Below, in pieces: positions 26,497 to 36,145 of a DNA stretch of 64,000 bases (positions are counted from its first letter, which is position 1; the number at the start of each line of letters is the position of its first letter). The notes below the pieces were generated by a model. That model was not told the DNA's origin. It saw only the letters and a program-made list of their open reading frames with translations, and did not search any database. Source of the DNA: Sulfodiicoccus acidiphilus (GTDB lineage Archaea; Thermoproteota; Thermoprotei_A; Sulfolobales; Sulfolobaceae); assembly GCF_003967175.1 (NCBI RefSeq), contig NZ_AP018553.1, positions 1,240,001 to 1,304,000 on the forward strand, read 5' to 3'. Position numbers and translations under genes: made by a program.

Positions 26497-27538
26497 CTTA
26501 CCTGCAGAGGCTAAGGCGAAATGGTTAAGGGTGATGGATGCTAAGACTCCAGAGGAGAAGCTGCAGGCACTTCAGGACTTCCTGAGCTACGTCCCCAAAC
26601 ACAAAGGAACGGAGAACTTGGTAATGTGGGCCAGGAGGAGGATGGCGGAACTCAGGGAACAGACGGAGAAGGAGAAACGAAAAGGCTCTGGAAGAGGACT
26701 TCAGTTGTTCGTTGAGAAGGACGGTGCGGGACAGGTCCTCCTCTTAGGTAACTATCAGTTGAGGTGCAACGTAATGAGGTCTATAACCAACGTTAAGCAG
26801 GACCCGGTGGAATTGCCGGTAGTGGGAATGACTTACTATGAGGACGTAAGGATACAGGTGGTTAATCCGCCCTTCTTCACGACGGAGTCCAGGTGGGCCA
26901 CTAGAATCGTTGGAATGGCCAGGAACGCTGACGTACTCGTCCTAACAGTGGAAAACAGCGGGGAGCTCTCGAAGCTCAAGGATTTCTTGAGCGATAACGG
27001 CATGACCCTAGGCAGGCCGCGCGGCAGGGTGGTGGTGGAGAGAATGAGGACAGGCTCTGGAGTGAGAGTAGTTAACATGGGTAAGCTAGTTGGCACCACG
27101 GAAGAAGAAGTTAAGAGGTACGTCGAGGGTTTCGGGTTCAGGTCCGCTATTGTGAAGATAACGGGGGAAGTCGCCATGGATGATGTCGAGAGGGCAATAT
27201 TCGAGAGCGGTTCGACTAAACCTTTCGTGGTGGTCTCCCACGACGTCCCGGGCTCCCTAAAGCCATGGGAGAGAGACCAGTTAAAGCTGGCCCTCTTCAG
27301 GGAACTGGACGTCATCAGGGTCTACACTAAGGAACCTTTCGAACCTCCCACCAAGGACCCCCTTGTTCTTAAGAGAGGTTCCACAGTGGCCGAGGTGGCC
27401 AAGAAGCTTCATAGTTCCCTCTATGAGGGACTTACCTATGCTAGAGTCTGGGGTAAGTCGGTGAAGCATCAGGGTCAGAGGGTGGGGCCAGACTGGGTTC
27501 TTGAGGACGGAGACATCGTGGAGCTTCACACCAGGTAG
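26486..27538 (+). CDS. TGS-domain protein with degenerate GTPase core
   Basis: 350 aa, TTG start. The C-terminal 75 residues are a TGS domain (VLKRGSTVAEVAKKLHSSLY ... VWGKSVKHQGQRVG...EDGDIVELHTR) and the N-terminus resembles the helical arm of DRG-type GTPases (AKWLRVMDAKTPEEKLQALQ). The position of the P-loop reads LLLGNYQLRCNVMRSITN, without GKS/T; the DxxG and NKxD motifs are also gone. So it looks like an Obg/DRG relative that cannot bind GTP in the usual way. Its place in a translation operon suggests a ribosome- or RNA-binding role. Confidence 0.8.
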   Translation: MVTNLPAEAKAKWLRVMDAKTPEEKLQALQDFLSYVPKHKGTENLVMWARRRMAELREQTEKEKRKGSGRGLQLFVEKDGAGQVLLLGNYQLRCNVMRSITNVKQDPVELPVVGMTYYEDVRIQVVNPPFFTTESRWATRIVGMARNADVLVLTVENSGELSKLKDFLSDNGMTLGRPRGRVVVERMRTGSGVRVVNMGKLVGTTEEEVKRYVEGFGFRSAIVKITGEVAMDDVERAIFESGSTKPFVVVSHDVPGSLKPWERDQLKLALFRELDVIRVYTKEPFEPPTKDPLVLKRGSTVAEVAKKLHSSLYEGLTYARVWGKSVKHQGQRVGPDWVLEDGDIVELHTR

Positions 27539-27611
27539 CAGAGGCTTAGTTAGAAAGGGAGACCATTTTGAAAAAGGTTTATAATCGTGCCCTGAGAGGC
27601 CCGATCAGGTG

Positions 27612-28586
27612 ATGATGTTGAACGCTGCAGTGGTAAAGATAAAGCTCTCGATGATATTGGCCTCAATAGGAATAGTTCTCCTCGGTCTTGCCTTAGGGCT
27701 GGCCGTTACAACTTACCTGTTCGGTTACACGTTCGGGACCGGCCTCATAATCGGTATACTAGGCTTCATATTCGTGCTCAACATACTGCAGTGGCTCCTA
27801 GGTCCCTACTTCATTAATATGGCTTACAGGGCCAAGGAGGTGAAGCCAGACGATCCGACGTATGGTTGGCTCCTGTGGGACGTCAGTGAGGTCGCGAGGA
27901 ATAACGGTCTACCCGCTCCTAAGGTTTACATAGCTAACGTACCTTTCCCCAACGCTTTCGCCTACGGTAGTCCGTTGGCAGGAAAAAGGGTGGCCATAAC
28001 TGCTCCAACCCTCAGGATCCTCAACAGGGACGAGTTGAAAGCCGTGCTAGGACACGAACTTGGACACTTGAGACACAGGGACGTGGAGTTGCTGATGGCA
28101 GTAGGGCTCATACCAGCCCTAGTGTACTGGCTCGGTTACAGCCTATTCTGGGGCGGAATGTTCGGTGAGGGAGGCAGGGGCAACAACTCTGGCCTGCTCT
28201 TCCTGATAGGCATAGCACTAATAGCGGTGAGCTTCCTCTTCCAACTATTCATGCTTTTCCTCAACAGAATGAGGGAGGCTTACGCTGACATAAACGCTGC
28301 ACAGACCGTTCCAGGAGGTGCGAGCAACCTCCAAACCGCGCTAGCTAAGATAGTTGCCTCAGTAGATCCTTCAGTTGCCCAGAGGTACAAGTCTAACACT
28401 ACCATGAAGATGTTGTTCTTCGCCCCCATAGACGTGAAGGAGGTTCCGGAAGACGACGTAAGGGCGATAGTTGAGGGTTGGAAACACGAAAAAGTGTCTT
28501 GGCACGCCGACCTTTTCAGCGATCACCCCCACCCCGCCAAGAGGATTCAGCTATTGGAGAAAATGAAGGGCAGCTACTACTATTGA
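27612..28586 (+). CDS. htpX: HtpX-family membrane zinc metalloprotease
   Basis: About 324 aa. Two N-terminal transmembrane segments, the zinc motif HELGHLRHRD, two further membrane segments (ALVYWLGYSLFWGGMFGE; LLFLIGIALIAVSFLFQLFM), then a Glu ligand in NRMREAYADINAA and a C-terminal DHPHPAKRIQLLEKM. Degrades misfolded membrane proteins. The frame opens at GTG 27609; ATG 27612 or 27615 is more likely, following GGTGA, which can serve as a ribosome binding site. Confidence 0.9.
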   Translation: MMLNAAVVKIKLSMILASIGIVLLGLALGLAVTTYLFGYTFGTGLIIGILGFIFVLNILQWLLGPYFINMAYRAKEVKPDDPTYGWLLWDVSEVARNNGLPAPKVYIANVPFPNAFAYGSPLAGKRVAITAPTLRILNRDELKAVLGHELGHLRHRDVELLMAVGLIPALVYWLGYSLFWGGMFGEGGRGNNSGLLFLIGIALIAVSFLFQLFMLFLNRMREAYADINAAQTVPGGASNLQTALAKIVASVDPSVAQRYKSNTTMKMLFFAPIDVKEVPEDDVRAIVEGWKHEKVSWHADLFSDHPHPAKRIQLLEKMKGSYYY

Positions 28587-29362
28587 ATCACATTGAGGGA
28601 ACCGAAAAGTAAGTCCCTCTCCGTCACGATCCCTTCGGGCTTTTTCTCTCCCTTTCCCACAATCAGGGAGCCTATCCTTCTCTCTACCATGATTGACGCA
28701 GCATCCCTTAGGTGAGTTTCTCGCATACACCAAATTACTGACTTAGAACCCACCTCTATTGCCTTCTCTCCTCCTTTCTTTAACCCCTTAACCAGGTCCG
28801 CGGCAGTTACTATCCCCTTTACCTCTTCGCCCTCAAGTAGGGGTAGTCTCCTGACCTTTCTATTTGCCATCAACTTCGCTATGTCCCTGATTGGAGTGTC
28901 GGGAGAAGTTGTGACTAGAGATGAAGTCATCACTGAGTCCACAATCCCCGTGCTTTGAGATCTACTTACCACCTTGAGGATCTCCCTCTCGCTTAACAAT
29001 CCAACCAGTTTTCCGTTCTCGACAACAGGTAATCCCCCAAACCCACCCCAGAGCATTTTCCTCACTGCAATTTCTAATTCGTCTCGAGGAGCCACTGTAG
29101 TTACCCCTTGCTTGGCCACGCTGGAGACGCTCAGCTTAAGCATATCCTTTCCTAGAGTTGCAAATAGCTCAACAATGTCCCTAGTTGACAGGATCCCCCT
29201 AACTTCTTCTCCTTCTAGAATCACCACCCTTCCCGCATCTATATTCGACATCACCTGGACTGCCTCCTCGAGCGTGGAGTCTAAGGAGAGGGTGATTAAT
29301 GAAGTCCTCATTACTTCCTCTACTTTCACAAGTGTTACTGTGGTTCTGTCCCTAATTATCAT
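28580..29362 (-). CDS. Protein with four CBS domains
   Basis: 260 aa built only of four tandem CBS motifs (starts near residues 13, 75, 140 and 200), each with the hallmark pattern, e.g. VMRTSLITLSLDSTLEEAVQ, GLPVVENGKLVGLLSEREIL, LMANRKVRRLPLLEGEEVKG and IGSLIVGKGEKKPEGIVTER. Such proteins bind adenine nucleotides or SAM and act as energy sensors for partners. No partner domain is fused. It overlaps htpX by 7 bp (convergent). Confidence 0.87.
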   Translation of the reverse strand: MIIRDRTTVTLVKVEEVMRTSLITLSLDSTLEEAVQVMSNIDAGRVVILEGEEVRGILSTRDIVELFATLGKDMLKLSVSSVAKQGVTTVAPRDELEIAVRKMLWGGFGGLPVVENGKLVGLLSEREILKVVSRSQSTGIVDSVMTSSLVTTSPDTPIRDIAKLMANRKVRRLPLLEGEEVKGIVTAADLVKGLKKGGEKAIEVGSKSVIWCMRETHLRDAASIMVERRIGSLIVGKGEKKPEGIVTERDLLFGSLNVIQ

Positions 29363-29389
29363 TAATGTTGCTGAACACTTAGGGGTTCC

Positions 29390-29740
29390 TCAACTAACAC
29401 CTAGGTAAGTCTTCAGGATCCTCACTTCTTCTACTCCGAGGTGGAACCTATAGATCTTCTCTGATTTCATTGAGACGTCGACGAACCTCACCAGTAACTC
29501 CGTTTTCTCTATGAGAGTGCTTGCGAATTGTTTAGTCACCTGAAACTCCACGTAAAGGGGATCCTTGGGATCATCTAGTATTATCAGTCTAGCAATAACT
29601 TTCCCCTTTTCTCTATCTATCTCCAGCTCCCCAGGGACGTCCGTCCTCCTGGGCGAGTCTGTGCCGTAACATAGAACGTAAGAGCTTTCACAGACGTTAC
29701 ACTTACCTGGGATAACGCACGGGGGGTTATCGTCGTTCAA
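29390..29740 (-). CDS. Hypothetical protein with N-terminal Cys cluster
   Basis: 116 aa from TTG 29740, chosen because a TATA box (TTATAA, 29762-29767) lies about 25 bp upstream; the frame remains open to 29830 but that part overlaps the divergent gene. CVIPGKCNVCESSYVLC near the N-terminus offers four Cys for a metal site. The remainder is a beta-rich domain (GKVIARLIILDDPKDPLYVE). I recognise no family. Confidence 0.5.
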   Translation of the reverse strand: MNDDNPPCVIPGKCNVCESSYVLCYGTDSPRRTDVPGELEIDREKGKVIARLIILDDPKDPLYVEFQVTKQFASTLIEKTELLVRFVDVSMKSEKIYRFHLGVEEVRILKTYLGVS

Positions 29741-29775
29741 ATCAACTGATATAGGCCTTTCCTTATAATATTCAC

Positions 29776-31205
29776 ATGCCTGCTGTAGTGGGAAGGAAAG
29801 TTGTAGCGTCGCAATCCCCCCTAGCCACATACGTAGGCGCTAGAGTGCTCAGCGAAGGGGGTAACGCATTCGACGCCGCCTTAGCTGTTAGTGCAGTGCT
29901 CTCCGTCGTTCTTCCTCAAACCAGTGGACTGGGGGGAGACGCTTTCCTGTTAGCCAAGACGCCGGAGGGGACAGTTGCCTACAACGCCTCAGGTTGGGCC
30001 CCATCAAGGGTACCGGAGAGAGTGGAAGAACTTCGGGGACCGCTTACTGTGACAGTTCCAGGCCTCGTTGATCTCTGGGACTTCCTCTACAGGAAGTACA
30101 TCACCCTCCCCCTAGATAGACTTCTAGCGCCGGCCATATCGTTGGCCACCGAAGGGTTCGAGGTAGGGAGGAGCCTGAGCAGAGCGATCTCGTCGGGAAA
30201 GGACTTTCACGAGAGCTGGAAGAAAACGTTTTGGGGGAGAGGCTACGGTGATACTCTGCGTCTACCTGAGATGGGAGAGGTGATGAAGAGAATAGCTAGG
30301 GATCCGCGGGAGTTCTACGAAGGTAAGGTAGCAGAGGAGATGGTAAATGGAATGATCGCTCTAGGCGTAGGGGTGGAACCAGAAGACTTCAGAAGGTTCA
30401 GAGGAGAGCAAGTACGTCCTATCAGGTCGTCCTACGGATCTTTCACGCTCTACGAACTCCCCCTAACTCACAGGGAGTAACTACCTTGGAAGCGCTGAAG
30501 TTAGTGGAGTTGACAAACGTGAACAGGATGTCCTTTAACGAACCAGAGAGGGTGAGACAGCACGTCAGACTCTTCTCCCTCGCATACAGGGATAGGGACT
30601 CCCATGTGGCGGATCCTAGGTTTCACGACTTCGACGTCAACTACCTACTCAGCTCGGGACACCTCGCGTCTCTACTCTCAAGCCAGGGGATCTCCGACGT
30701 TAAAGCCGCTGGGGACACCACCTTCTTTACCCTCACTGACGGAGAGAACCACGTAGGTTTCATACAGAGTCTTTTTCACCCCTTCGGCTCGGGAATGGTT
30801 GTAAAGCAGATACCACTCCAAAACAGGGGCGCGGGCTTTACTGAGGGTCACAACAGTCCCAAACCGAGAAAGAGGCCTCTCCACACACTCTCCATACTAA
30901 TGGCAGAGTCCGAAGCGGAGCTCTTAGTGATAGGTTGTGCAGCTGGTCACCTGAGGCCTCAAATTCACTCCCAAGTGTTGGAGTATTATGTGGATTACAA
31001 GATGGACATAGATGAGGCAGTTTACGCTCCTAGGTTCGTCATTGAAGAAGGAGAGGTGAAGGTTGAGAGGAGACTCAATCTCCCCTTCAAGCAAATACAG
31101 GAATTTTCGCCGGAAGTAGGGGTGGTTCAAGCCCTTAAGGTAAGGGGTAAAGCGTCAACTGCGGTGGCGGACCCTAGGAGTGAAGGTGTCGCTCTAAGGG
31201 CTTGA
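29776..31205 (+). CDS. Gamma-glutamyltransferase-family protein, frameshifted
   Basis: Ntn-hydrolase of the GGT family. The first frame (29776-30480) has the large-subunit start VVASQSPLATYVGARVLSEGG and the GLGGDAFLLAK loop. The second frame (from about 30459) holds LEALKLVELTNVNRMSFNEP, the catalytic-Thr region GDTTFFTLTD and the SLFHPFGSGM loop. They join if the C run 30459-30463 had six bases, giving ELPPNSQGVTTLEALK, a family hallmark. As read, the frame ends early at 30480 before the catalytic Thr. The joined protein would be about 476 aa, and its overlap with the convergent kinase is 32 bp. Confidence 0.8.
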
Positions 31206-32076
31206 GGCAACCAGCCTCCTGGGAGGCTATTAGGACAGCCCCCAAAACACCTTCCCTCTCAGCCCTCTCCGTTTTAACCCCTCTCTTGGAAGTCCAGTCG
31301 GAGAAGAGCTTGAAGTAGAGCTGTGACTCGAATACACCACCTATCACATACACCTTCTCCACTCCCACCTTCTTAGCCACGTTTACCGACTGGGCAGCAA
31401 GCTCTCGCGCCGCCGTTCTCATGATCTTTAGGGCCAGTTTATCTCCTACCTTAGCGGCTTTCTCAACCACTTCAGCCACCCCAGCGATCTCTGATACCCT
31501 GTGCCCGTTGTAGTAAGCCCATTCCACCAAGTCATCCAAAGTCTTCACCCCTATTTTCTCCTTCACCATCGTTGTCATTTGACTCCTCTTGGAGACCCCC
31601 TGCATTGTCCTAGTCAGTGCCCTAAGGGCTTCTCTTCCTATCCAATACGCAGATCCCTCGTCTCCCAACAGCCACCCCATATTCGCAGCTCTCCGTTTTC
31701 TCGTACCATCGTACCCAACTACCGCGCTCCCTGTTCCAGCTATAGTGATCACGCCAGGCTTACCCCAGGTCTGGGCGTAAAGTGTGACGAAGCCGTCATG
31801 TTCTACTCGCACATGTCTCCCTAACCTATCAGCCAACGGCTTCACCAGCTCCACGTCCCTTTTAGTGTCCAAGCCTGCCATCCCAAGGCAAACGTAGTCC
31901 GGCTGGTTGACTCCAGTTTGAGCCACCGCCTTTCTCACGTTCTCCATTGCCACCTCTAATCCAACGTTGTGGAAGTTTCCAGGTCCTGCTCTCCCCCTGC
32001 CCAGCTCCTCACCATCGCACGTATAAGCCAGGGCTCGAGTGTGAGTTCCCCCAGCGTCTACTCCTACTAGAATCAT
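31174..32076 (-). CDS. BadF/BadG/BcrA-type sugar kinase (N-acetylglucosamine kinase-like)
   Basis: 300 aa, ASKHA fold: phosphate-1 loop VGVDAGGTHTRALAY, phosphate-2 loop TIAGTGSAVVGYDG, and adenosine motif VYVIGGVFESQLYF. The closest described relatives I know are the broad-specificity hexokinase/GlcNAc kinase of Sulfolobus tokodaii and eukaryotic NAGK. Phosphorylates a hexose or amino sugar with ATP. Divergent from the agl3-like gene, with one TATA box between them. Confidence 0.82.
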   Translation of the reverse strand: MILVGVDAGGTHTRALAYTCDGEELGRGRAGPGNFHNVGLEVAMENVRKAVAQTGVNQPDYVCLGMAGLDTKRDVELVKPLADRLGRHVRVEHDGFVTLYAQTWGKPGVITIAGTGSAVVGYDGTRKRRAANMGWLLGDEGSAYWIGREALRALTRTMQGVSKRSQMTTMVKEKIGVKTLDDLVEWAYYNGHRVSEIAGVAEVVEKAAKVGDKLALKIMRTAARELAAQSVNVAKKVGVEKVYVIGGVFESQLYFKLFSDWTSKRGVKTERAEREGVLGAVLIASQEAGCLKPLERHLHS

Positions 32077-32097
32077 GAACTACTTATACATCGCCGA

Positions 32098-32107
32098 GTT
32101 TTATAAC
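32098..32107. promoter_or_regulatory. Shared TATA box for sugar kinase and agl3-like gene
   Basis: TTATAA at 32101-32106 is palindromic. Its centre is about 27 bp from the minus-strand ATG at 32076 and about 25 bp from the plus-strand ATG at 32129, the right distance for leaderless initiation both ways. Confidence 0.5.
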
Positions 32108-32128
32108 CTTAGCATAACTACTCTACCT

Positions 32129-33276
32129 ATGAAAATTGTAGTCCTTGGGGCCGATGGGTACTTAGGGTGGCCGCTGTCCCTCAGATTACTCAGGAGGGGG
32201 CATCGGGTTGTCGGTGTGGACAACTTGGCTACGCGGAGGGCAGTAGAGGAGGTCGGCTCAGATTCGGCCCTACCCATATCCTCACCGCAGGAGAGGGAAA
32301 GGGCAGCCAAAGAACTCGGAGACTTCAAGTTCGTCTTCGGTGACGTTACAGACTACCAGTTCGTGAAGGAGCTTATATCGAGCGAGAAACCCGACGCTGT
32401 AGTACACTTCGCTGAACAGAGGTCCGCTCCGTATTCGATGAAGGATGTAGAGCACGCGGTCTACACTATGCACAACAACTTGGAGGGCACGCTAAACCTG
32501 ATATACGCCGTGAAGGAGGCCAAACCCGACGTCCACGTTGTTAAGATGGGAACAATGGGGGAATATGGCACTCCCAACTTCGATATACCGGAGTCGGCTT
32601 TCGTGGAAGTGGAGATTAAAGGAAGGAGGGACAGGATACCCACTCCTAAGTTTGCCGGTTCCTGGTATCACTGGACCAAGGTCTACGATACTTACAACAT
32701 GCTCTTCGCCAACAAGATATGGGGATTGACCTTCACCGACATCATGCAAGGACCAGTTTACGGAACTAGGACGGAGGAGATAGTCAGCGAACGGTTCTTC
32801 ACGAGGTTCGATTTCGACGAGGTGTGGGGTACGGTCGTAAATAGATACTGTGTTGAAGCAGTGCTCGGCCTTCCTCTCACCCCTTACGGGAAAGGAGGTC
32901 AGACTAGGGGTTTCCTGTCGTTAGAGGACAGCGTAGAGGCCTTGAGGATACTGATAGAGAACCCCCTGAGATGGGATCCTACCGGCACGTCAACCAGTTC
33001 GTAGAACTCAGGAGCGTCAGGGAGATAGCTTCTTTCGTTCAGGACGCTGGAAAGGAACTCGGCTTGGACGTGAAGGTACAACATGTTCCGAACCCCAGGG
33101 TGGAGGCAGAAGAACACTACTACAACCCAGAGTTGAAGGTCCTCCCCAATCTAGGTTTCAGGCCTAGGAAGAGCATGAGGGAAGAGGTGAAGGTGATGTT
33201 AAAGGACTTACTTCCCTTCAAAGAAAGGATCTCTAGGTTCTCTTCAGTCATTATGCCAAGGACGAGGTGGAAGTAA
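32129..33276 (+). CDS. agl3: UDP-sulfoquinovose synthase-like (Agl3/SqdB), frameshifted near the C-terminus
   Basis: SDR-type enzyme making UDP-sulfoquinovose from UDP-glucose and sulfite for the S-layer N-glycan of Sulfolobales. Rossmann motif VVLGADGYLGWPLS, signature KMGTMGEYGTPNFDIPES, YxxxK in GSWYHWTKVYD, and DIMQGPVYGTRTEE. ATG 32129 is preferred over 32075 because a TATA box lies 25 bp before it. The frame stops at 33004, but the rest of the family sequence (MGSYRHVNQFVELRSVREIA through PRTRWK) continues in another frame to 33276. A sixth C in the run 32962-32966 restores ENPPEMGSYRHVNQF. The convergent nucleotidylyltransferase overlaps its end. Confidence 0.82.
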
Positions 33277-34034
33277 TTCTTGGAAAGAGTGGTTGAGCGC
33301 TCTGATGTAACTGTCTGGATCCCCCACGTTAAGCCACACTTCCTTATCTAGCATTAATGCTAGCACCTCCCCTCCATCCTTCAGTACTCCCGATATGCCG
33401 TAGGTGAGCTCCAGTTCTCCATCAGCTGGGTTGGTTTTCTTCAATGCTCTGAGGACGGAGGGTTTGAAGACGTAGACCGCTGACACCGCCAGGTCGGACT
33501 TAGGGACAGGCGGTTTCTCTTGGGCGTCCAGAACCCTAAGAAGTCTAGTACCCATGAATTCTCCCTCCTCTCTTGCCTCAACTATCCCATATCTCTTGGG
33601 GTTAGAAACTCTCCTCACCAGTAGCACAGCGTCGGGTTCCCTCTCTTCAAAGAGAGAAGTAGCCCTCTCATAGCCCCCGAAAGGACTCCATCGTCGGCAT
33701 GAACGAAGAAAGGGTCCTCTCCCACAAACTTCTCTGCCTTTAGTACAGCGTCTCCAAACCCCTTAGGTTCCTTCTGGAACTCGAAGGTGGCTCCCAACCC
33801 CAACTCGAAGAGGTAATCCATGAGCAATCTACCGTTCCTCCCCACCACTAGGCAGAAGTTACTCACCCCCACTCGGGCCAGGGAACCCAATATTAGGTCG
33901 ATCACAGGTACGGTCACTTTCCTATCCTCCTCATCGACGAATAGGGGAAGTAAGCCCTTCGGTAGCACTGACGTTATGTGCTTCATCCTGGTCCCTTTAC
34001 CCGCAGCCGTTATCACAGCTTTCCTGATCTTCAT
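33244..34034 (-). CDS. Sugar-phosphate nucleotidylyltransferase, frameshifted in the middle
   Basis: GT-A-like nucleotidyltransferase producing an NDP-sugar such as UDP-glucose. First frame: AVITAAGKGTRMKHITSVLP then KGLLPLF (nucleotide loop and substrate Lys), FGDAVLKAEKFV and VHADDGVL. Second frame: SNPKRYGIVEAREEGEFM, VYVFKPSVLRAL, and LNVGDPDSYIRAL. They fuse to HADDGVLSGGYERATSLFEE if the C run 33674-33678 (G on the coding strand) had six bases. Position tail to tail with agl3 suggests it supplies the UDP-glucose for sulfoquinovose synthesis (inference). Confidence 0.8.
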
Positions 34035-34243
34035 CGTGGCGGTTTGGCATCTAACACAAATAACTTTGTTTGTGACGACACCACGTCCCTTACAAAGATG
34101 TCGCGAATCGGTCTAAAACATGGCCTAATAAATGGTACTATACGATGTCAGTTAGCCTAGTGCAGTCAATATCTCCGTGAGTGGTTGTATTGTCTTAGTT
34201 CATCGAATCCCACACTTTATAAACCGATTCTCGACTTCGTCTT

Positions 34244-35050
34244 ATGTCAGGTGTAGAAATAAGGACCTCCCGTCTATTCTCTAGAGGGAGAGCATTCATA
34301 GTGGCCTTAGATCACGGCCTAGTCATGGGACCCCTGAGGGGAATAGAACGGGCCGCGGAAGTTGTGTCCAAGGTCTCGAAGGGTCCAGATGCCCTTCAAA
34401 TGACCCCAGCCCTGGCTCAACTAGTTAAGGAGAACTTCGCGTCCAGGGGCGGCCCACTCTTTATCGCTAGGCTAGATACGACCAATGTTTGGAGGGAGGT
34501 AGGGGGCAGGTCCACAGGGTACTACTCCATGTCTTACACCGTAAAGGAGGCTGTGAGGGCCGGGGCCGACGCAGTCATATGCTACCTTCTCGTTGGATTG
34601 GGAAACGGTAACACGGAGGCCCTTAATTTGGAGAAAGTCTCGGAGGCGAGGAGGGAGGCGAACGACTACGGAGTTCCGTTCATTGTGGAGCCCCTTGCCG
34701 TTAAGGAAGGAGAATACGAATCGTTAAGGGAGCCAACAGTGCTCAAGTACCTCGGACGTTTCGGCTCTGAGCTAGGAGCTGACGTATTGAAGCTTGACTT
34801 CGGGGGAGACTCGAAACAGTTTAGAGAAGTCGTCGACGCCTCCTTCTCTCCCATAGTAATAAGGGGAGGGCCTAAAACGAAGACCGATCTCGAGTTCCTC
34901 CAAATGCTCGCCGACGCTCTCGCTGCAGGGGCTAAGGGCGTCACGGTGGGCAGAAACATCTGGCAGTCCAGTGACCCAGTTGTCTTCACGGAAATAGTTA
35001 GTAAGGTCGTTCACGAAGGTGCAGATCCGAGGAACCTCGTAAACTCTTGA
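34244..35050 (+). CDS. DhnA-type class I aldolase (fructose-bisphosphate aldolase family)
   Basis: TIM-barrel Schiff-base aldolase, 268 aa. Seen: FIVALDHGLVMGPLRGIERA, VPFIVEPLA, the Schiff-base Lys in GADVLKLDFGGD, SPIVIRGGPKT and the phosphate loop AGAKGVTVGRNIWQSSDPV. Archaeal enzymes of this family cleave fructose 1,6-bisphosphate or related ketose phosphates. In Sulfolobales gluconeogenesis a different bifunctional FBPA/phosphatase is used, so the physiological substrate is uncertain. TATA box (TTTATAAA, about 34216-34223) 25 bp before the ATG; leaderless. Confidence 0.82.
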   Translation: MSGVEIRTSRLFSRGRAFIVALDHGLVMGPLRGIERAAEVVSKVSKGPDALQMTPALAQLVKENFASRGGPLFIARLDTTNVWREVGGRSTGYYSMSYTVKEAVRAGADAVICYLLVGLGNGNTEALNLEKVSEARREANDYGVPFIVEPLAVKEGEYESLREPTVLKYLGRFGSELGADVLKLDFGGDSKQFREVVDASFSPIVIRGGPKTKTDLEFLQMLADALAAGAKGVTVGRNIWQSSDPVVFTEIVSKVVHEGADPRNLVNS

Positions 35051-35052
35051 GT

Positions 35053-35457
35053 TTACCTTCTCCTGCTTTTTCTCTTGAGTCCCGTGGTCACCTGTCTTCT
35101 CATCACCATGTACTCACGGGTCCTCGTTACTGCCTCTCCGGGTTCCCCTACGCCCTTAAGCATCTCCGCTAAACCGTTCTCCCCTATGTAAGTTAGCCAC
35201 TGCACTAGGTGCCCTTCCTTCAGGTGCCAACTTACACAGTTTGGATCCTCTTTCGACAATCTCTCCAACTCCGTCAGGAGAGAGTTCACGTCTCCTGCCT
35301 TACCCACAACTCTCCCATAGCTGGTGAAATAGAACGGTTCCATGTCTTTTAGTTTGCAGAGGTGATCGCATTTAAGGAGAATGGCTCTAGGGCACAGCTC
35401 TGGCTCTATTTCCTGAGGAGAGGTAGAGCCTGAGGATTTGGTCCCTAGTGCCCCCAT
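35053..35457 (-). CDS. DUF5752-like protein
   Basis: Up to 134 aa. The conserved-looking part begins near ILLKCDHLCKLKDMEPFYFT, followed by SYGRVVGKAGDVNSLLTELE and CVSWHLKEGHLVQWL, then a basic tail (GLKRKSRRR). I associate this with the DUF5752 group; function unknown. The frame opens at ATG 35457 and overlaps the upstream MBL gene by 71 bp, more than usual, and the first about 20 residues look unlike the rest, so the true start may be further in or a base may be missing in the five-C run 35451-35455. Confidence 0.55.
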   Translation of the reverse strand: MGALGTKSSGSTSPQEIEPELCPRAILLKCDHLCKLKDMEPFYFTSYGRVVGKAGDVNSLLTELERLSKEDPNCVSWHLKEGHLVQWLTYIGENGLAEMLKGVGEPGEAVTRTREYMVMRRQVTTGLKRKSRRR

Positions 35458-36145
35458 CTACAGACAGCTCTTCGACCTCCGCCCCACTCATCGACTCGTC
35501 CACCTCGTTGAGGTGGTTGTACCCCACCAAACCAGAGTGGGATATACCTATGAGTTTTGGCCTCATGGATTTGGTCCTTTCTACCACCTCCATAAACTTC
35601 CGCCTGTCACTCCAAGCTATCTTAAATGACCTCCCGTTTATTCTCCCTCCCAAGGAGTCTCCAGCAAAGAGAATGTCGTCCAGTATAAACGAGATGTGTG
35701 CATTAGAATGTCCAGGTGTATAACTCACCTTTCCCTTTCTATCTCCTAAATCGATTTCCTCGCCATCACCGACTTCCCTGATCGTGGTCTTGATCGGTTC
35801 AACTTTTCCGAAAACAGTAACCAGTTCTCCCATCATATTTTCCGCCTCCTTGTTTACTTTCTCAGGCGAGGTGATCTTTCCACCCTCTCCTTCAGGTACC
35901 AACACAACGACATTGGGAAACCTTTCCACCACTTCCTTCAGGAGGCCTATGTGGTCTATGTGAAGGTGAGTGAGAAACACGTAGTCCAACCTATCTAGGA
36001 AGCCTAGGTCCGCTACAGAGTTCGAGGGCCCAGGGTCGATCATCATAGCCTTCTCATAGCACAGAAGGTAAAGTGAGTGGAACTCAGGGAACTCGGGCGG
36101 ACCAGCTTTCACTTCACGCAGTCCTTGACAAGGCAAGGGATTCAC
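35387..36145 (-). CDS. MBL-fold metallo-hydrolase
   Basis: 252 aa with an intact dinuclear metal site: [11 protein letters not shown] (HxHxDH), [10 protein letters not shown] (third His), FAGDSLGG (bridging Asp) and a final His in [12 protein letters not shown]. Glyoxalase II-like hydrolase branch; substrate unknown. ATG 36145 overlaps the fumarase stop by 4 bp, so it is co-translated with fumC. The last about 23 residues lie inside the DUF5752 gene and may be a product of a base error near 35451. Confidence 0.83.
   Translation of the reverse strand: MNPLPCQGLREVKAGPPEFPEFHSLYLLCYEKAMMIDPGPSNSVADLGFLDRLDYVFLTHLHIDHIGLLKEVVERFPNVVVLVPEGEGGKITSPEKVNKEAENMMGELVTVFGKVEPIKTTIREVGDGEEIDLGDRKGKVSYTPGHSNAHISFILDDILFAGDSLGGRINGRSFKIAWSDRRKFMEVVERTKSMRPKLIGISHSGLVGYNHLNEVDESMSGAEVEELSVDGGTRDQILRLYLSSGNRARAVP

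Noticed and set aside
34190-34215. GTTCATCGAATCCC resembling a tRNA T-arm
   Set aside because: No acceptor, D or anticodon arm can be built around it; it is part of the aldolase promoter region.
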